Positions 6,781 to 15,549 of a stretch of DNA of 37,791 nt are shown here, piece by piece; position 1 is the first letter of the stretch, and every line of letters begins with the position of its first letter. The position numbers and the translations under genes are program-made. Source of the DNA: an uncultured Ruminococcus sp. (GTDB taxonomy: Bacteria > Bacillota > Clostridia > UBA1381); contig CACZPW010000082.1 of assembly GCA_902783115.1 (NCBI GenBank), forward strand, positions 1-37,791, read 5' to 3'. The notes under the pieces are model-generated. The model worked only from the letters and a program-made list of their open reading frames with translations. It was not told the DNA's origin and made no database searches.

Positions 6781-9597
6781 TTATTTGTCCCCATTGCCAT
6801 AAAGATTGCTTAAAAATCTGTTTGCAACAGGATTTTCCTGTCTCAAATCGAGCTGGCATATTACATAACGCTTACATTCATACACTTTTTCGGCACAGGC
6901 AAGCGCCCTGTTCCATTCTCCGTTTGCGTCAACATTTCCGCTTGTTAAAATCGGAGTAAAGCCGTTTGCGGTGAAGGTAGTTTGGAGTATAGGAGTTATC
7001 ATATCGCTTTTTTTATCGTACCAATACGAAAAATCCTTTTCCTTAAATTCAGCTACCGCACGGTGTCCCGTTTTCCTTGACACAAAATGCAATGGTAACA
7101 TTCCGCAAGGGCTTACTGCTACCTTTTCGCCTGCTATTTCATGCTCTCCCACGCTCAGCTTTTCTATAAAAACAACCTCATCATTTTCACAAATTTCCCT
7201 ATATTCAAACACATCCACGCATATATCGTTATAGGTTACAAAACCGCCATTCATATCGATTAATATTGCCCGTATCATTATACTCGCCCTGTCATCAGTA
7301 TCGGCGCAAAGCTCTGCAGTGGCAGCATATGCCGAATTGCAGTCATTTACAGTTACTACTGTTTCATTTCCTGCCCTGTATTCACCGTTGGTGTAATATT
7401 CAAAACGGAGCTTATAATCCCCCGACACATTTGTATCATTACATACAAATGCTTCAATCTTTATCTTCTCACCGCTAAAATACGCAAATCTGTCAGTTCT
7501 TAACGACACCATTATCGGTTCAAGAGCATTTCTGTATGCAAAATATGCGGGCTTTGGATTGCGGTGGCAATCCATAATCGTTTTCATCCAGCCCGACGGC
7601 CACGCATCTATAAACAAATGTATTGCATTTGAGATCATTTTGTTATCACGCCGAAATGCCTCGGTCATAAATTGTGTTGCAAACGCCTGGAATCCCTGAC
7701 TTTTTTTAACCCATTCCTCCATTGTATCGGGAGTGTCATAGAAGAAATAATGGAAAGCTCCTGTCTGCGCTCGTATTATGTTCTTGGGGTTAAAAGGCTC
7801 TTTTATCCAGTCCTTGGGGTATTCCTCACGCATGACATCGGCAAAATCGAGCCCCTCCGCACCGTATTCGCCACAGCCATAGTACCAGTCCGGCTTAACA
7901 CTCAGCCAGTAGCCTTTATTAAGCCTTCCTATATCTATACCGTGACCGTTATACCACATGGGATAACAGTGATTGTCCGGCATACCCTCAGTCGGCGGAT
8001 CATAGTCTCCGTCAACATGCTTAATTACCCTGTCGGGATTTTGCATATGCACCGCAATATCACACATTGTGAAAAAGCCCTCAAGCTCCTGTCTGTCAAG
8101 ATGCCGGTGCGGCTCATTGTTTGCATTTGGAAACGGCTCATTTATATAGCTTATAAGCACATTACACGGATGCTTTCGTATCAGCTTTTCCATTTCCTCC
8201 GCCTGCCGTACACCCTCACACAGCTTTGTGCGCCGCATACAGCCAAACAGTGGCAAATCACTTTGAGTCATAAGCCCCAGCCTGTCACAGTATTGATAAA
8301 CCTCATCCTGAACAGGTCTTTGTGTGAGGCGTAAAAAATTCATATTGCACAGCTTTGCAAGTAATATATCGTCAATAAGCTGATTTATATCCCCACGCAT
8401 AACATCCTGCTGTTCAAAACCCATTGTGTTTGCACCGCGCAAGCGGATTTTTCTTCCGTTAAGATAAAACATACCCTTAGGGCTTGAGTCCGTATCCTGC
8501 ACAAAGCTTCTCATGCCGAATTGTTGCTTTTTGCTGTCTGATATATTTCCTTCAAAAACAATACTTACCTGCGCCTGATACAGGTACGGGGTATCAAGCT
8601 CCCAGATTTTTGCGTCGGGGATTTCAATGGGTATTTTAAAAATATTTTTCCCGTGCTTTAGAGGCATAGGTATCCCCTTGCCTATCTGCTCCTTTACCAT
8701 TGACTCGGTAAGACTGTCACCCCGTCCCACAGTTTTTGTAGTTTCGGGTGTATATCTGTAGCTTTTTATAACTGTTTCGTTAAAATTCTGACCGTAAATG
8801 GATATGTCTATCTCAATGTACTTATCCCTATAATCCGCATTTTCAATCTCAACCCATACTTCCGCCTTGCCGTCAAGTGGGCGTACAAACAAATCTGTAA
8901 TGCTTAACCTGTTTCTTATCTCAAATCTGACATCGTTATATATGCCCATACCCGCAGGACAGTGATGCCAGCCCTCTATGGCATCGTCCCAACCGGGACC
9001 GGTTGCGGCATAGAGCTTATCGCCCTCGCATTTTTCCTGGTCTGCAAAGGCATTGCCCATATATATGTAATCATTATACAGCTCTATTTTAAGAGAGTTT
9101 TTGCCGTTTTTTATTACATCGCTGACCTCAAATTCAAACGGAGAGAAAAAGCCCTCATGTGTGCCTACACATATACCGTTTATGTATACGACAGCATAAT
9201 AATCCGCACCGTCAAAGCAAATATATGCCGCCTTGTCCTCTGTAAGGGCTGCGTCAAACTCAGCCTCATATACCTGCCTTTGCCTGCCCAAGGGCCCTTG
9301 ATAATGCGGAATTGTTATATCATCTCCGTCAAGGGTAAAATTCTTTATATGCGTTATTTCTCTGTATTCCCTAAGCTTTGGCGCATTATCGGAAAGGAAC
9401 ACCTTATACCTATCACGCATAAGGACAAGCTGTTTATAAAGCTCGTCCTTAGTGCTTATTTTAGGCTTTACACTAAAAGCACCCTGGTTTTTGTCTAATA
9501 CCACAAGATTTTCGTCAAATTCCGGCGGTGTGGGTGTGTATAATAAATCCTCTCTGCCGCCTATTCCGTTTGCGGCTATCTGTGCAAATACATCCAC
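6781..9597 (-). CDS. GH2 family glycoside hydrolase
   Basis: The 938-residue protein has the GH2 order: a jelly-roll sugar-binding domain (about 60-240), an Ig-like domain (240-375), a TIM barrel (about 380-690) and C-terminal beta domains. The barrel begins LRGANTMGFEQQDVMRGD, carries the acid/base Glu in YINEPFPN (about 487) and a likely nucleophile Glu in CGEYGAEG (about 577). GH2 enzymes hydrolyse beta-galactosides, beta-glucuronides, beta-mannosides or alpha-arabinosides; the sequence alone does not choose. No signal peptide is present. The start is GTG at 9597, supported by AAGGAG 8 nt upstream. That site overlaps the stop codon of the rhamnosidase gene, so the two genes are probably translationally coupled. 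Confidence 0.9.
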   Translation of the reverse strand: MDVFAQIAANGIGGREDLLYTPTPPEFDENLVVLDKNQGAFSVKPKISTKDELYKQLVLMRDRYKVFLSDNAPKLREYREITHIKNFTLDGDDITIPHYQGPLGRQRQVYEAEFDAALTEDKAAYICFDGADYYAVVYINGICVGTHEGFFSPFEFEVSDVIKNGKNSLKIELYNDYIYMGNAFADQEKCEGDKLYAATGPGWDDAIEGWHHCPAGMGIYNDVRFEIRNRLSITDLFVRPLDGKAEVWVEIENADYRDKYIEIDISIYGQNFNETVIKSYRYTPETTKTVGRGDSLTESMVKEQIGKGIPMPLKHGKNIFKIPIEIPDAKIWELDTPYLYQAQVSIVFEGNISDSKKQQFGMRSFVQDTDSSPKGMFYLNGRKIRLRGANTMGFEQQDVMRGDINQLIDDILLAKLCNMNFLRLTQRPVQDEVYQYCDRLGLMTQSDLPLFGCMRRTKLCEGVRQAEEMEKLIRKHPCNVLISYINEPFPNANNEPHRHLDRQELEGFFTMCDIAVHMQNPDRVIKHVDGDYDPPTEGMPDNHCYPMWYNGHGIDIGRLNKGYWLSVKPDWYYGCGEYGAEGLDFADVMREEYPKDWIKEPFNPKNIIRAQTGAFHYFFYDTPDTMEEWVKKSQGFQAFATQFMTEAFRRDNKMISNAIHLFIDAWPSGWMKTIMDCHRNPKPAYFAYRNALEPIMVSLRTDRFAYFSGEKIKIEAFVCNDTNVSGDYKLRFEYYTNGEYRAGNETVVTVNDCNSAYAATAELCADTDDRASIMIRAILIDMNGGFVTYNDICVDVFEYREICENDEVVFIEKLSVGEHEIAGEKVAVSPCGMLPLHFVSRKTGHRAVAEFKEKDFSYWYDKKSDMITPILQTTFTANGFTPILTSGNVDANGEWNRALACAEKVYECKRYVICQLDLRQENPVANRFLSNLYGNGDK

Positions 9598-9609
9598 TTG
9601 TCTTTCTCC

Positions 9610-12096
9610 TTAACTCTGCATTTCAATGTTGAAGCTATAGCTTCCCGACCCTTCTTCGTATATATCGCCGTTTGGCATAACTATTTTTGCGCTCGTATTG
9701 CAGGGGATTACAACATTGAGAACGAACTTATCTCCGTTAACTCTCCAGTCGGTGCCAAGGGTTCCGTACACAGTTTCTATTGATGTCTTGGCATGGCTTA
9801 TCCGCTTATCCAATACAGGCTTAATCAAAATTCTTTTATACCCTGCCTCAAGCGGTGTTATACCGCCTATTTTTGTGTACATAAAATCCGCAACCGAGCC
9901 GTAAGCATAGTGATTATACGAATTCATACTGTCGCTCCAAAATGAGCCGTCCTGCTTTATTCCGTCCCAATGCTCCCATATTGTTGTTGCACCCATAATA
10001 ACGGAGTATAGCCATGACGGATATTCTTTTTGCAAAAGCAAGTCATACGCCTTTTTTGTATACCCGTTTTCGTACAATGCATCAAGCAGATACGGCGTAC
10101 CTAAAAAGCCCGTTGTAAGTCTGTCATTATTTTCTTCAATCAACCTGTTAAGAATTTTGGCATTTTTCTCGGGATTTGTTGAAAGTCCGAATTTTAATGC
10201 AAGCACATTGGCAGTCTGAGTGTTATCACAAAGCCTACCCGACGGCGTTATGAACTCAAATTCGATATTTTCCTTGATTTTTTTATATAAATCACTGTAC
10301 TCCTGTGCATCGTCCTCATATCCGAGCACCCTTGCAGTATCAACAAGGATTTTACATGACAGTGCATAATATGCGCTTGCTATAAAATCCTTTGATGTCA
10401 TGCCGTCACGCTTTTCCTCACGGCAGTCAAGGGCGAGCCAGTCGCCAAGCTGAAATCCCGTGTTCCATAAATACGGATTATCTCCCTGCGCCTTTATATA
10501 TTCAACCCATTTTTTCATTGACGGGTACTGGTTTTTAAGCACCCTCTTATCTCCGTAAGCAAAATATATCTCCCACGGACAAACAGTGGCGGCATCTCCC
10601 CAGCCTGCGGCTGTAAGCGTTTCATTCATAGACGGAACAAATATAAGTGTTGCCCCGTCCTCTGTTTGATCCGCACGCATATCACCAAGCCATTTTTTAA
10701 AAAACAGTGCTGTGTTCATATTCTGTGCGGCAGTCTTGCAAAACACCTGCGCATCACCCGTCCAGCCAACGCGCTCATCACGCTGAGGACAGTCAGTGGG
10801 AATATCTACAAAGTTACTTTTCTGTCCCCATATTACATTCCTGTACAGACGGTTTACAAGCTCATCGGAGCATTCAAACTGCCCTGTCCTCTTCATATCA
10901 CTGCATATAACACATGCACGGAAATTGTCAGGTAACACCTCTTGAGGAAACTCATCAAGCCTTATATACCTAAATCCCTGAAATGACATTCTTGAATGGT
11001 ATTCTTCCTCACCGTTTCCCGAAAGAGTGTATATGACAGTCTGCTTTGCGGTCCTTAAATTGCCGGTGTAAAAATTGCCGTCCCTGTCAAGCACCTCGGC
11101 ATGAGATATTTTTACTCTATCTCCCTTTTTGCCATTTACCTTGAATTTTACCCAACCTGTCATATTCTGACCAAAATCTATTACCGTTTCACCCTTGGGC
11201 GTTATTATAAGCTCCTTGGGGGTTAAGGTTTCAATAACCCTTACCGGCTCATTTATCTGCGCCGTTAAATTTGAGTAACCGTGGTCTGAAATGCAAAATT
11301 TCACATTTATATTATCTGAAAAACTGTTATCAAAAATTTCACCGTCATAAATCTCTGAAAAGCGAAGCTTCGACTCCTTGCAGTCCCATGTTTCATCCGT
11401 TGTGATTATATATTCACCATCATCATTTTCTATGCTCATCTGCATCATAACCGACGGCTTCATATTATACGGATTCTGACCTTTCTGGAACGGATACCTT
11501 CCCGTACACCAGCCCTTTGCAAGATATATCTCCAAAAGATTAACGCCTTCTCTAAGGTACTTACAAACATCATATGTCTGGTATTGTAATCTTTTCTTAT
11601 AGCTTGTAAAGCCGGGTGTAAGCAAATCATCGGACACTTTTTCTCCATTTATATATATCTCGTACAAGCCGTATGCACAGGCATAAATACGAGCCCTCCT
11701 CATGCCTTTACATACGGTAATCTCCTTTGAGAATACAGGAACAACCTCGCTTACATCGCAAGGAGTAAGCCACTTTGCTTGCCATAATTTTATATCTGTA
11801 ACGCCCATTTCAAATGAGCCTTCAATCCAGTCTGATTCTTCACCATAATTGTCCCAGACCTTCACCCTTACTTTATAAGCGGTTTGGGGCATAAGACAAG
11901 CTCCTGAATATTCTATATGTGTTGACTCAGCACTTTCTACCCTGCCACTGTCCCAGGCTCCGCCTACAACTATTCTGTATGCTGTCTGAACCGTATTATC
12001 CTTATCGGATTGCAATTTCCACGAAAACGCAGGTATACCGTCAATACCTACCGGATTATTCATATATTCCGTTAAAAGCTCATAGCATTTTATCAT
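9610..12096 (-). CDS. GH78 alpha-L-rhamnosidase
   Basis: The protein has the standard multidomain GH78 layout: an N-terminal Fn3-like domain (MNNPVGID...FSWKL), a beta-sandwich with the W-x-A-x-W-like KLWQAKWLTP segment, and an (alpha/alpha)6 barrel. Catalytic signatures are DCPQRDERVGWTGDAQ, with the acid Glu about residue 441, and WEHWDGI, with the base Glu about residue 708. It releases alpha-L-rhamnose by inversion. About 828 residues and no signal peptide indicate an intracellular enzyme acting on imported oligosaccharides. I place the start at the ATG at 12096, which follows GGGGTG at suitable spacing; longer in-frame extension would run into the intercistronic hairpin. The gene follows the substrate-binding-protein gene and is coupled to GH2. 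Confidence 0.93.
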   Translation of the reverse strand: MIKCYELLTEYMNNPVGIDGIPAFSWKLQSDKDNTVQTAYRIVVGGAWDSGRVESAESTHIEYSGACLMPQTAYKVRVKVWDNYGEESDWIEGSFEMGVTDIKLWQAKWLTPCDVSEVVPVFSKEITVCKGMRRARIYACAYGLYEIYINGEKVSDDLLTPGFTSYKKRLQYQTYDVCKYLREGVNLLEIYLAKGWCTGRYPFQKGQNPYNMKPSVMMQMSIENDDGEYIITTDETWDCKESKLRFSEIYDGEIFDNSFSDNINVKFCISDHGYSNLTAQINEPVRVIETLTPKELIITPKGETVIDFGQNMTGWVKFKVNGKKGDRVKISHAEVLDRDGNFYTGNLRTAKQTVIYTLSGNGEEEYHSRMSFQGFRYIRLDEFPQEVLPDNFRACVICSDMKRTGQFECSDELVNRLYRNVIWGQKSNFVDIPTDCPQRDERVGWTGDAQVFCKTAAQNMNTALFFKKWLGDMRADQTEDGATLIFVPSMNETLTAAGWGDAATVCPWEIYFAYGDKRVLKNQYPSMKKWVEYIKAQGDNPYLWNTGFQLGDWLALDCREEKRDGMTSKDFIASAYYALSCKILVDTARVLGYEDDAQEYSDLYKKIKENIEFEFITPSGRLCDNTQTANVLALKFGLSTNPEKNAKILNRLIEENNDRLTTGFLGTPYLLDALYENGYTKKAYDLLLQKEYPSWLYSVIMGATTIWEHWDGIKQDGSFWSDSMNSYNHYAYGSVADFMYTKIGGITPLEAGYKRILIKPVLDKRISHAKTSIETVYGTLGTDWRVNGDKFVLNVVIPCNTSAKIVMPNGDIYEEGSGSYSFNIEMQS

Positions 12097-12124
12097 ACCT
12101 TCACCCCATGAAAACAAAATATCA

Positions 12125-12148
12125 GGGGCTGCTACATAGTGCAGCCCC
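12125..12148 (-). terminator. Hairpin between binding-protein and rhamnosidase genes (partial terminator/attenuator)
   Basis: Perfect 8-bp GC-rich arms (12125-12132 and 12141-12148) with an 8-nt loop are followed on the minus strand by TGATATTTTGTTTT. It begins 12 nt after the binding-protein stop codon. A leaky terminator here would give more binding protein than downstream enzymes, a common arrangement in ABC-importer operons. The level of read-through cannot be read from the sequence. Confidence 0.6.
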
Positions 12149-12160
12149 CTCAAAGCTCAA

Positions 12161-13645
12161 TTACTTGTCTAAAAATTCATCGTACTGCTTTTGCAGTTCA
12201 TCTCTTATTTTATGAATACCCGCCTTATCAAGCTTATCTGCATACTCTGCCTCCCAGCTTGAAACTGCAACTGTTCCGAACTGTCTTTTTGCCTTATACT
12301 CATCTGCAACATTTGATACATTTGCAAGCTCGTTGGTTATTGAATCGGTATTTGGAACAAAGCCAAGCATCTTTGACTTTATTGCCTCATTATTCATTTT
12401 TTCTGTAAGCTTCCATGTATCGTCTGCCTGATCCTCAAGCAACAGCGCATTAAACTGGTTACCGAATCTCCATGCGTTCTGACCCATTGAGTTATAGCCT
12501 GAATCTGCAATTTCGGTAACATGGCCTGTTTCACCAAGGGTATAGTGTGTTCCCTCGATACCCCAGCAGATTATGTTAAACAGCTCTTTATTCGTGTTTA
12601 TGAGCTTTAAGAATTCAACCGCCTCTTTCGGATGCTTTGAGTCTGCACCTACAGATGTCATTGTCGCAAGTGCGGAGGTTCTGCCCACATATGGCTTGTT
12701 TAAAATCGCATAAACCTGCTCCTCACCGTAGCGCTCTGTGTCATAAGGCTCCTGTCCCGGCTTCCATGTGTTTGAACGGACAGCAATCTTTCTCCACTCG
12801 TCATTGCTTGTAACGGCTGTACCAACGCTTGAAATGTCGTTTCTTATATAGCCCTTGTTAAACCACTCGTTAAGCTTCTCGGCACTGTATTTGCCCTCTT
12901 CGGTTTCCATATCGACAAACATCTCGTTTGAGTCGCTGTTACGGCGGATATATACCTCTGATATAACCTGCTCATAGAACGGATCTCTGATAAGGTTATA
13001 TGTTGGGTTCATAACATATAAATCAGGACGGGCCTTATGAACTCTTTCAAATAAATCGTCCAAAAGTGCGGTATACGCCTTGATGTCATCAAAATTCTCT
13101 GCGTTTATAGCAGCATTTTCAATGGTTTTCATATCAAAGCCGATTTCTTCTGCAAGGCTCTTATCCATACTGATTGTAATAGGATTTGAAACAACCTGAA
13201 TATTCGGTATTCCGTAAATTCTGCCGTCAACCGTTGCCGACTGCAAATAGAACTCAGGTATAACCTCATCAAGACCTACCTCACTTATGTAGTCTGTAAT
13301 ATCATATAATCCTCCAAGCGATACAGCCTCCTGATATGGGTTGATATAACCCGTAAAAGCAAGGTCATATGCCTCATGTGCCGCCATGATATTTTTCATC
13401 TTGCTTGTGTATGAAGCGCTGTCAATGTAGCGCATATCAAGCTTCATGCCAATCTGTGGCTCTATTATCTCATTTGCCTTTGCAAGTACTGCGTCTAAAT
13501 CCGCCGGCTTATCGCCAAACACATACCACACAAGAGTATTGCTATCAGCCTTGTTTTTACCTGCACAGCCTGTAAGTCCGGCTGCCAAAGATACAACTAT
13601 TGCCGCGCACATTAAAACGGACAATATTTTCTTAATTTTGCTCAT
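12161..13645 (-). CDS. ABC sugar importer, extracellular binding lipoprotein (LplA-type)
   Basis: The product starts with a lipoprotein signal peptide: basic MSKIKK, a hydrophobic stretch, and lipobox L-T-G-C with the acylated Cys at 27. The 494-residue mature fold is that of a family-1 extracellular solute-binding protein. The C-terminal segment (KSKMLGFVPNTDSITNELANV) and the WGIEGTHY motif are characteristic of the LplA/YtcQ branch with a DUF3502-type C-terminus, which binds oligosaccharides. It should be anchored to the outer face of the membrane and feed the two permeases encoded just upstream. AGGAGG lies 7 nt before the ATG. The ATPase is absent and is presumably shared (MsmX-type), as usual for this family. 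Confidence 0.92.
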   Translation of the reverse strand: MSKIKKILSVLMCAAIVVSLAAGLTGCAGKNKADSNTLVWYVFGDKPADLDAVLAKANEIIEPQIGMKLDMRYIDSASYTSKMKNIMAAHEAYDLAFTGYINPYQEAVSLGGLYDITDYISEVGLDEVIPEFYLQSATVDGRIYGIPNIQVVSNPITISMDKSLAEEIGFDMKTIENAAINAENFDDIKAYTALLDDLFERVHKARPDLYVMNPTYNLIRDPFYEQVISEVYIRRNSDSNEMFVDMETEEGKYSAEKLNEWFNKGYIRNDISSVGTAVTSNDEWRKIAVRSNTWKPGQEPYDTERYGEEQVYAILNKPYVGRTSALATMTSVGADSKHPKEAVEFLKLINTNKELFNIICWGIEGTHYTLGETGHVTEIADSGYNSMGQNAWRFGNQFNALLLEDQADDTWKLTEKMNNEAIKSKMLGFVPNTDSITNELANVSNVADEYKAKRQFGTVAVSSWEAEYADKLDKAGIHKIRDELQKQYDEFLDK

Positions 13646-13672
13646 TATTTTATCCTCCTAATATTAAAACCG

Positions 13673-14551
13673 TTAACCTTTTACCGAACCTACCGTAAGT
13701 CCCTTTACAAAGTACTTCTGGAAGAACGGGAATACGATAAGTGCAGGTCCTGCCGCTACAACAGCCATGGCCATTCTTACAGTTTCTGTAGGAACCTTTG
13801 CCAAATCGCTCATTTGTGCGGCGGTTGCATTCTCTTTTAAGATATTTATATCCTCTACTATTTTCTGAAGCAAATACTGCAAGCTGTACAGCTTTGAATC
13901 AGTTATGTAAATAAGCGCTGTGTTCCAGTCGTTCCACTTTGACAGGAACACAAACAGTGCCACCGTAGCCAATACAGGCTTTGAAAGCGGAATAATAATC
14001 CTGAAGAAGATAGTATATTCCGAAGCACCGTCAATTTTTGCCGATTCCACAATCGCCTCGGGAATACCTGCAAAAAATGTCCTCATCATAAACACATACC
14101 ACGGGCTTATAAGTCCGGGCAATATATATACCCACAATGTATTATTCAGGTGCAGTACACTCGCAACAATTATATATGTCGGTACAAGTCCGCCGCTGAA
14201 AAGCATTGTAAAGTACAAATAGAAATTTATCACATTTCTGCCTCTTAAACCTCGCCTTGATAATGGATAGGCAATCATCGCCATTAAAAGCACACCGAAA
14301 ACCATCGAGATTACCGAAAATGCGAAGGTTACACCGTATGCATTCAAAATCTGCGTCGGATTTTTAAGAACATACGCATATGCGGAAAAATCAACAGGGT
14401 TCGGGATCACCTTATACCCCGATTCCAGTAACTGAGCCGGGTTTGACAGTGATGCGCTCACCAGAAGCAAAAACGGAAAGATTACCAGTGCGCACAGGAG
14501 AGCAAAAAATGTACATAAAATTATCTGAGTTATCTTTTTTTCTTTTTTCAT
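13673..14551 (-). CDS. ABC sugar importer permease (LplC/YtcP-type)
   Basis: This membrane protein of about 292 residues has some six hydrophobic helices and the EAA loop ESAKIDGASEYTIFFRIIIP, which contacts the ATPase. The C-terminus ...KGLTVGSVKG is typical of the LplC/YtcP subgroup of MalG-like permeases. It forms the channel with the neighbouring permease. I use the ATG at 14551, with AGGAG 9 nt upstream, instead of the GTG two codons earlier, which is only 3 nt from the ribosome-binding site. The AAGGAG overlaps the stop codon of the preceding permease gene, so the pair is probably coupled. Confidence 0.93.
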   Translation of the reverse strand: MKKEKKITQIILCTFFALLCALVIFPFLLLVSASLSNPAQLLESGYKVIPNPVDFSAYAYVLKNPTQILNAYGVTFAFSVISMVFGVLLMAMIAYPLSRRGLRGRNVINFYLYFTMLFSGGLVPTYIIVASVLHLNNTLWVYILPGLISPWYVFMMRTFFAGIPEAIVESAKIDGASEYTIFFRIIIPLSKPVLATVALFVFLSKWNDWNTALIYITDSKLYSLQYLLQKIVEDINILKENATAAQMSDLAKVPTETVRMAMAVVAAGPALIVFPFFQKYFVKGLTVGSVKG

Positions 14552-14564
14552 TTTCACACTCTCC

Positions 14565-15503
14565 TTAGAACAATCCCAAATCGTTGTCTATCTTTTTAGA
14601 CACCGCATTGGTCGCAATAACCAATATCATACCTACAACCGACTGTAACAAGCCTACCGCAGCTGTAAGACCGTAGGAATTACCCGAAGCATTATCTTTG
14701 AAGCTCCTGAAAATATAGGTATCTATAACATTTGTCGTAGAATACAAATTACCGCTTGCTCCGTCCTGTGTTACTGTATAGAACAGTCCGAAATCCGCTC
14801 TGAATATGTTACCTATTTTTAGAATGGTAAGAATGGTTATAAGCGGTACAAGGCTTGGTATTGTAATATAAATCGCACGCTCAAATTTGTTTGCGCCGTC
14901 AACCTCCGCCGCCTCATGCAAAGCCGAATCAATTCCCATCAGTGCCGCATAATACACCACTGAATCCATACCGATGTTTTTCCAGACAAAAGTAACCGAT
15001 AGAATTGCCGGCCACGCCATGGGCTTGTTATACCAGTCGATTGCATCCATTCCGAATACTCCCAAAAGCTGGTTAAGATAACCATAGTTTACATTCAGTA
15101 TTGCATTTACTATGTATGCAACAACAACCCATGAGAGGAAATGCGGAGTTATTAAAATCGTCTGGAAAGTTTTTGTAGCATTTCTGCTTGTTACCTCAAA
15201 CAGAAGCACCGCCAATACAACCGATGAGAACACGCTAAGCACTATAAACAAAAAGTTATTAAGCAAGGTGTTCCTTATAAGCTGTAAAAACACATCGGAC
15301 TGAACAAAGAATTTGAAATTATCAAATCCCACCCATGGGCTCCCGAACATACCCAAATTGAATTTATAGTTTTTAAATGCAATTATAATACCTGCCATAG
15401 GCATATAGCAGAACACAAAAACCAAAATTATCGGAATTGCACAAAGTGAGTATAACTGTATATCGCTGAGTGTAAGCTTGTGCTTCTTATCATGTTTTTT
15501 CAT
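14565..15503 (-). CDS. ABC sugar importer permease (LplB-type)
   Basis: This is a 312-residue membrane protein with a cytoplasmic N-terminus, about six hydrophobic helices and the EAA loop HEAAEVDGANKFERAIYITI. The segment MPMAGIIIAFKNYKFNLGMF near residues 30-50 is typical of LplB/UgpA-type permeases of complex-oligosaccharide importers. It pairs with the LplC-type permease encoded 13 nt downstream. AGGAGG lies 10 nt before the ATG. The gene follows GH3 by 46 nt. Confidence 0.93.
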   Translation of the reverse strand: MKKHDKKHKLTLSDIQLYSLCAIPIILVFVFCYMPMAGIIIAFKNYKFNLGMFGSPWVGFDNFKFFVQSDVFLQLIRNTLLNNFLFIVLSVFSSVVLAVLLFEVTSRNATKTFQTILITPHFLSWVVVAYIVNAILNVNYGYLNQLLGVFGMDAIDWYNKPMAWPAILSVTFVWKNIGMDSVVYYAALMGIDSALHEAAEVDGANKFERAIYITIPSLVPLITILTILKIGNIFRADFGLFYTVTQDGASGNLYSTTNVIDTYIFRSFKDNASGNSYGLTAAVGLLQSVVGMILVIATNAVSKKIDNDLGLF

Positions 15504-15549
15504 GAAGAAATATCCTCCTCTTTTATACTACAGCATTCTTCTTAATATA

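Noticed and set aside
7672-9498. Long open frames on the plus strand (up to 220 codons) opposite the GH2 gene, and similar ones opposite most large genes
   Set aside because: They are antisense shadows of well-supported minus-strand enzymes; they lack ribosome-binding sites and the translations have no recognisable domain.
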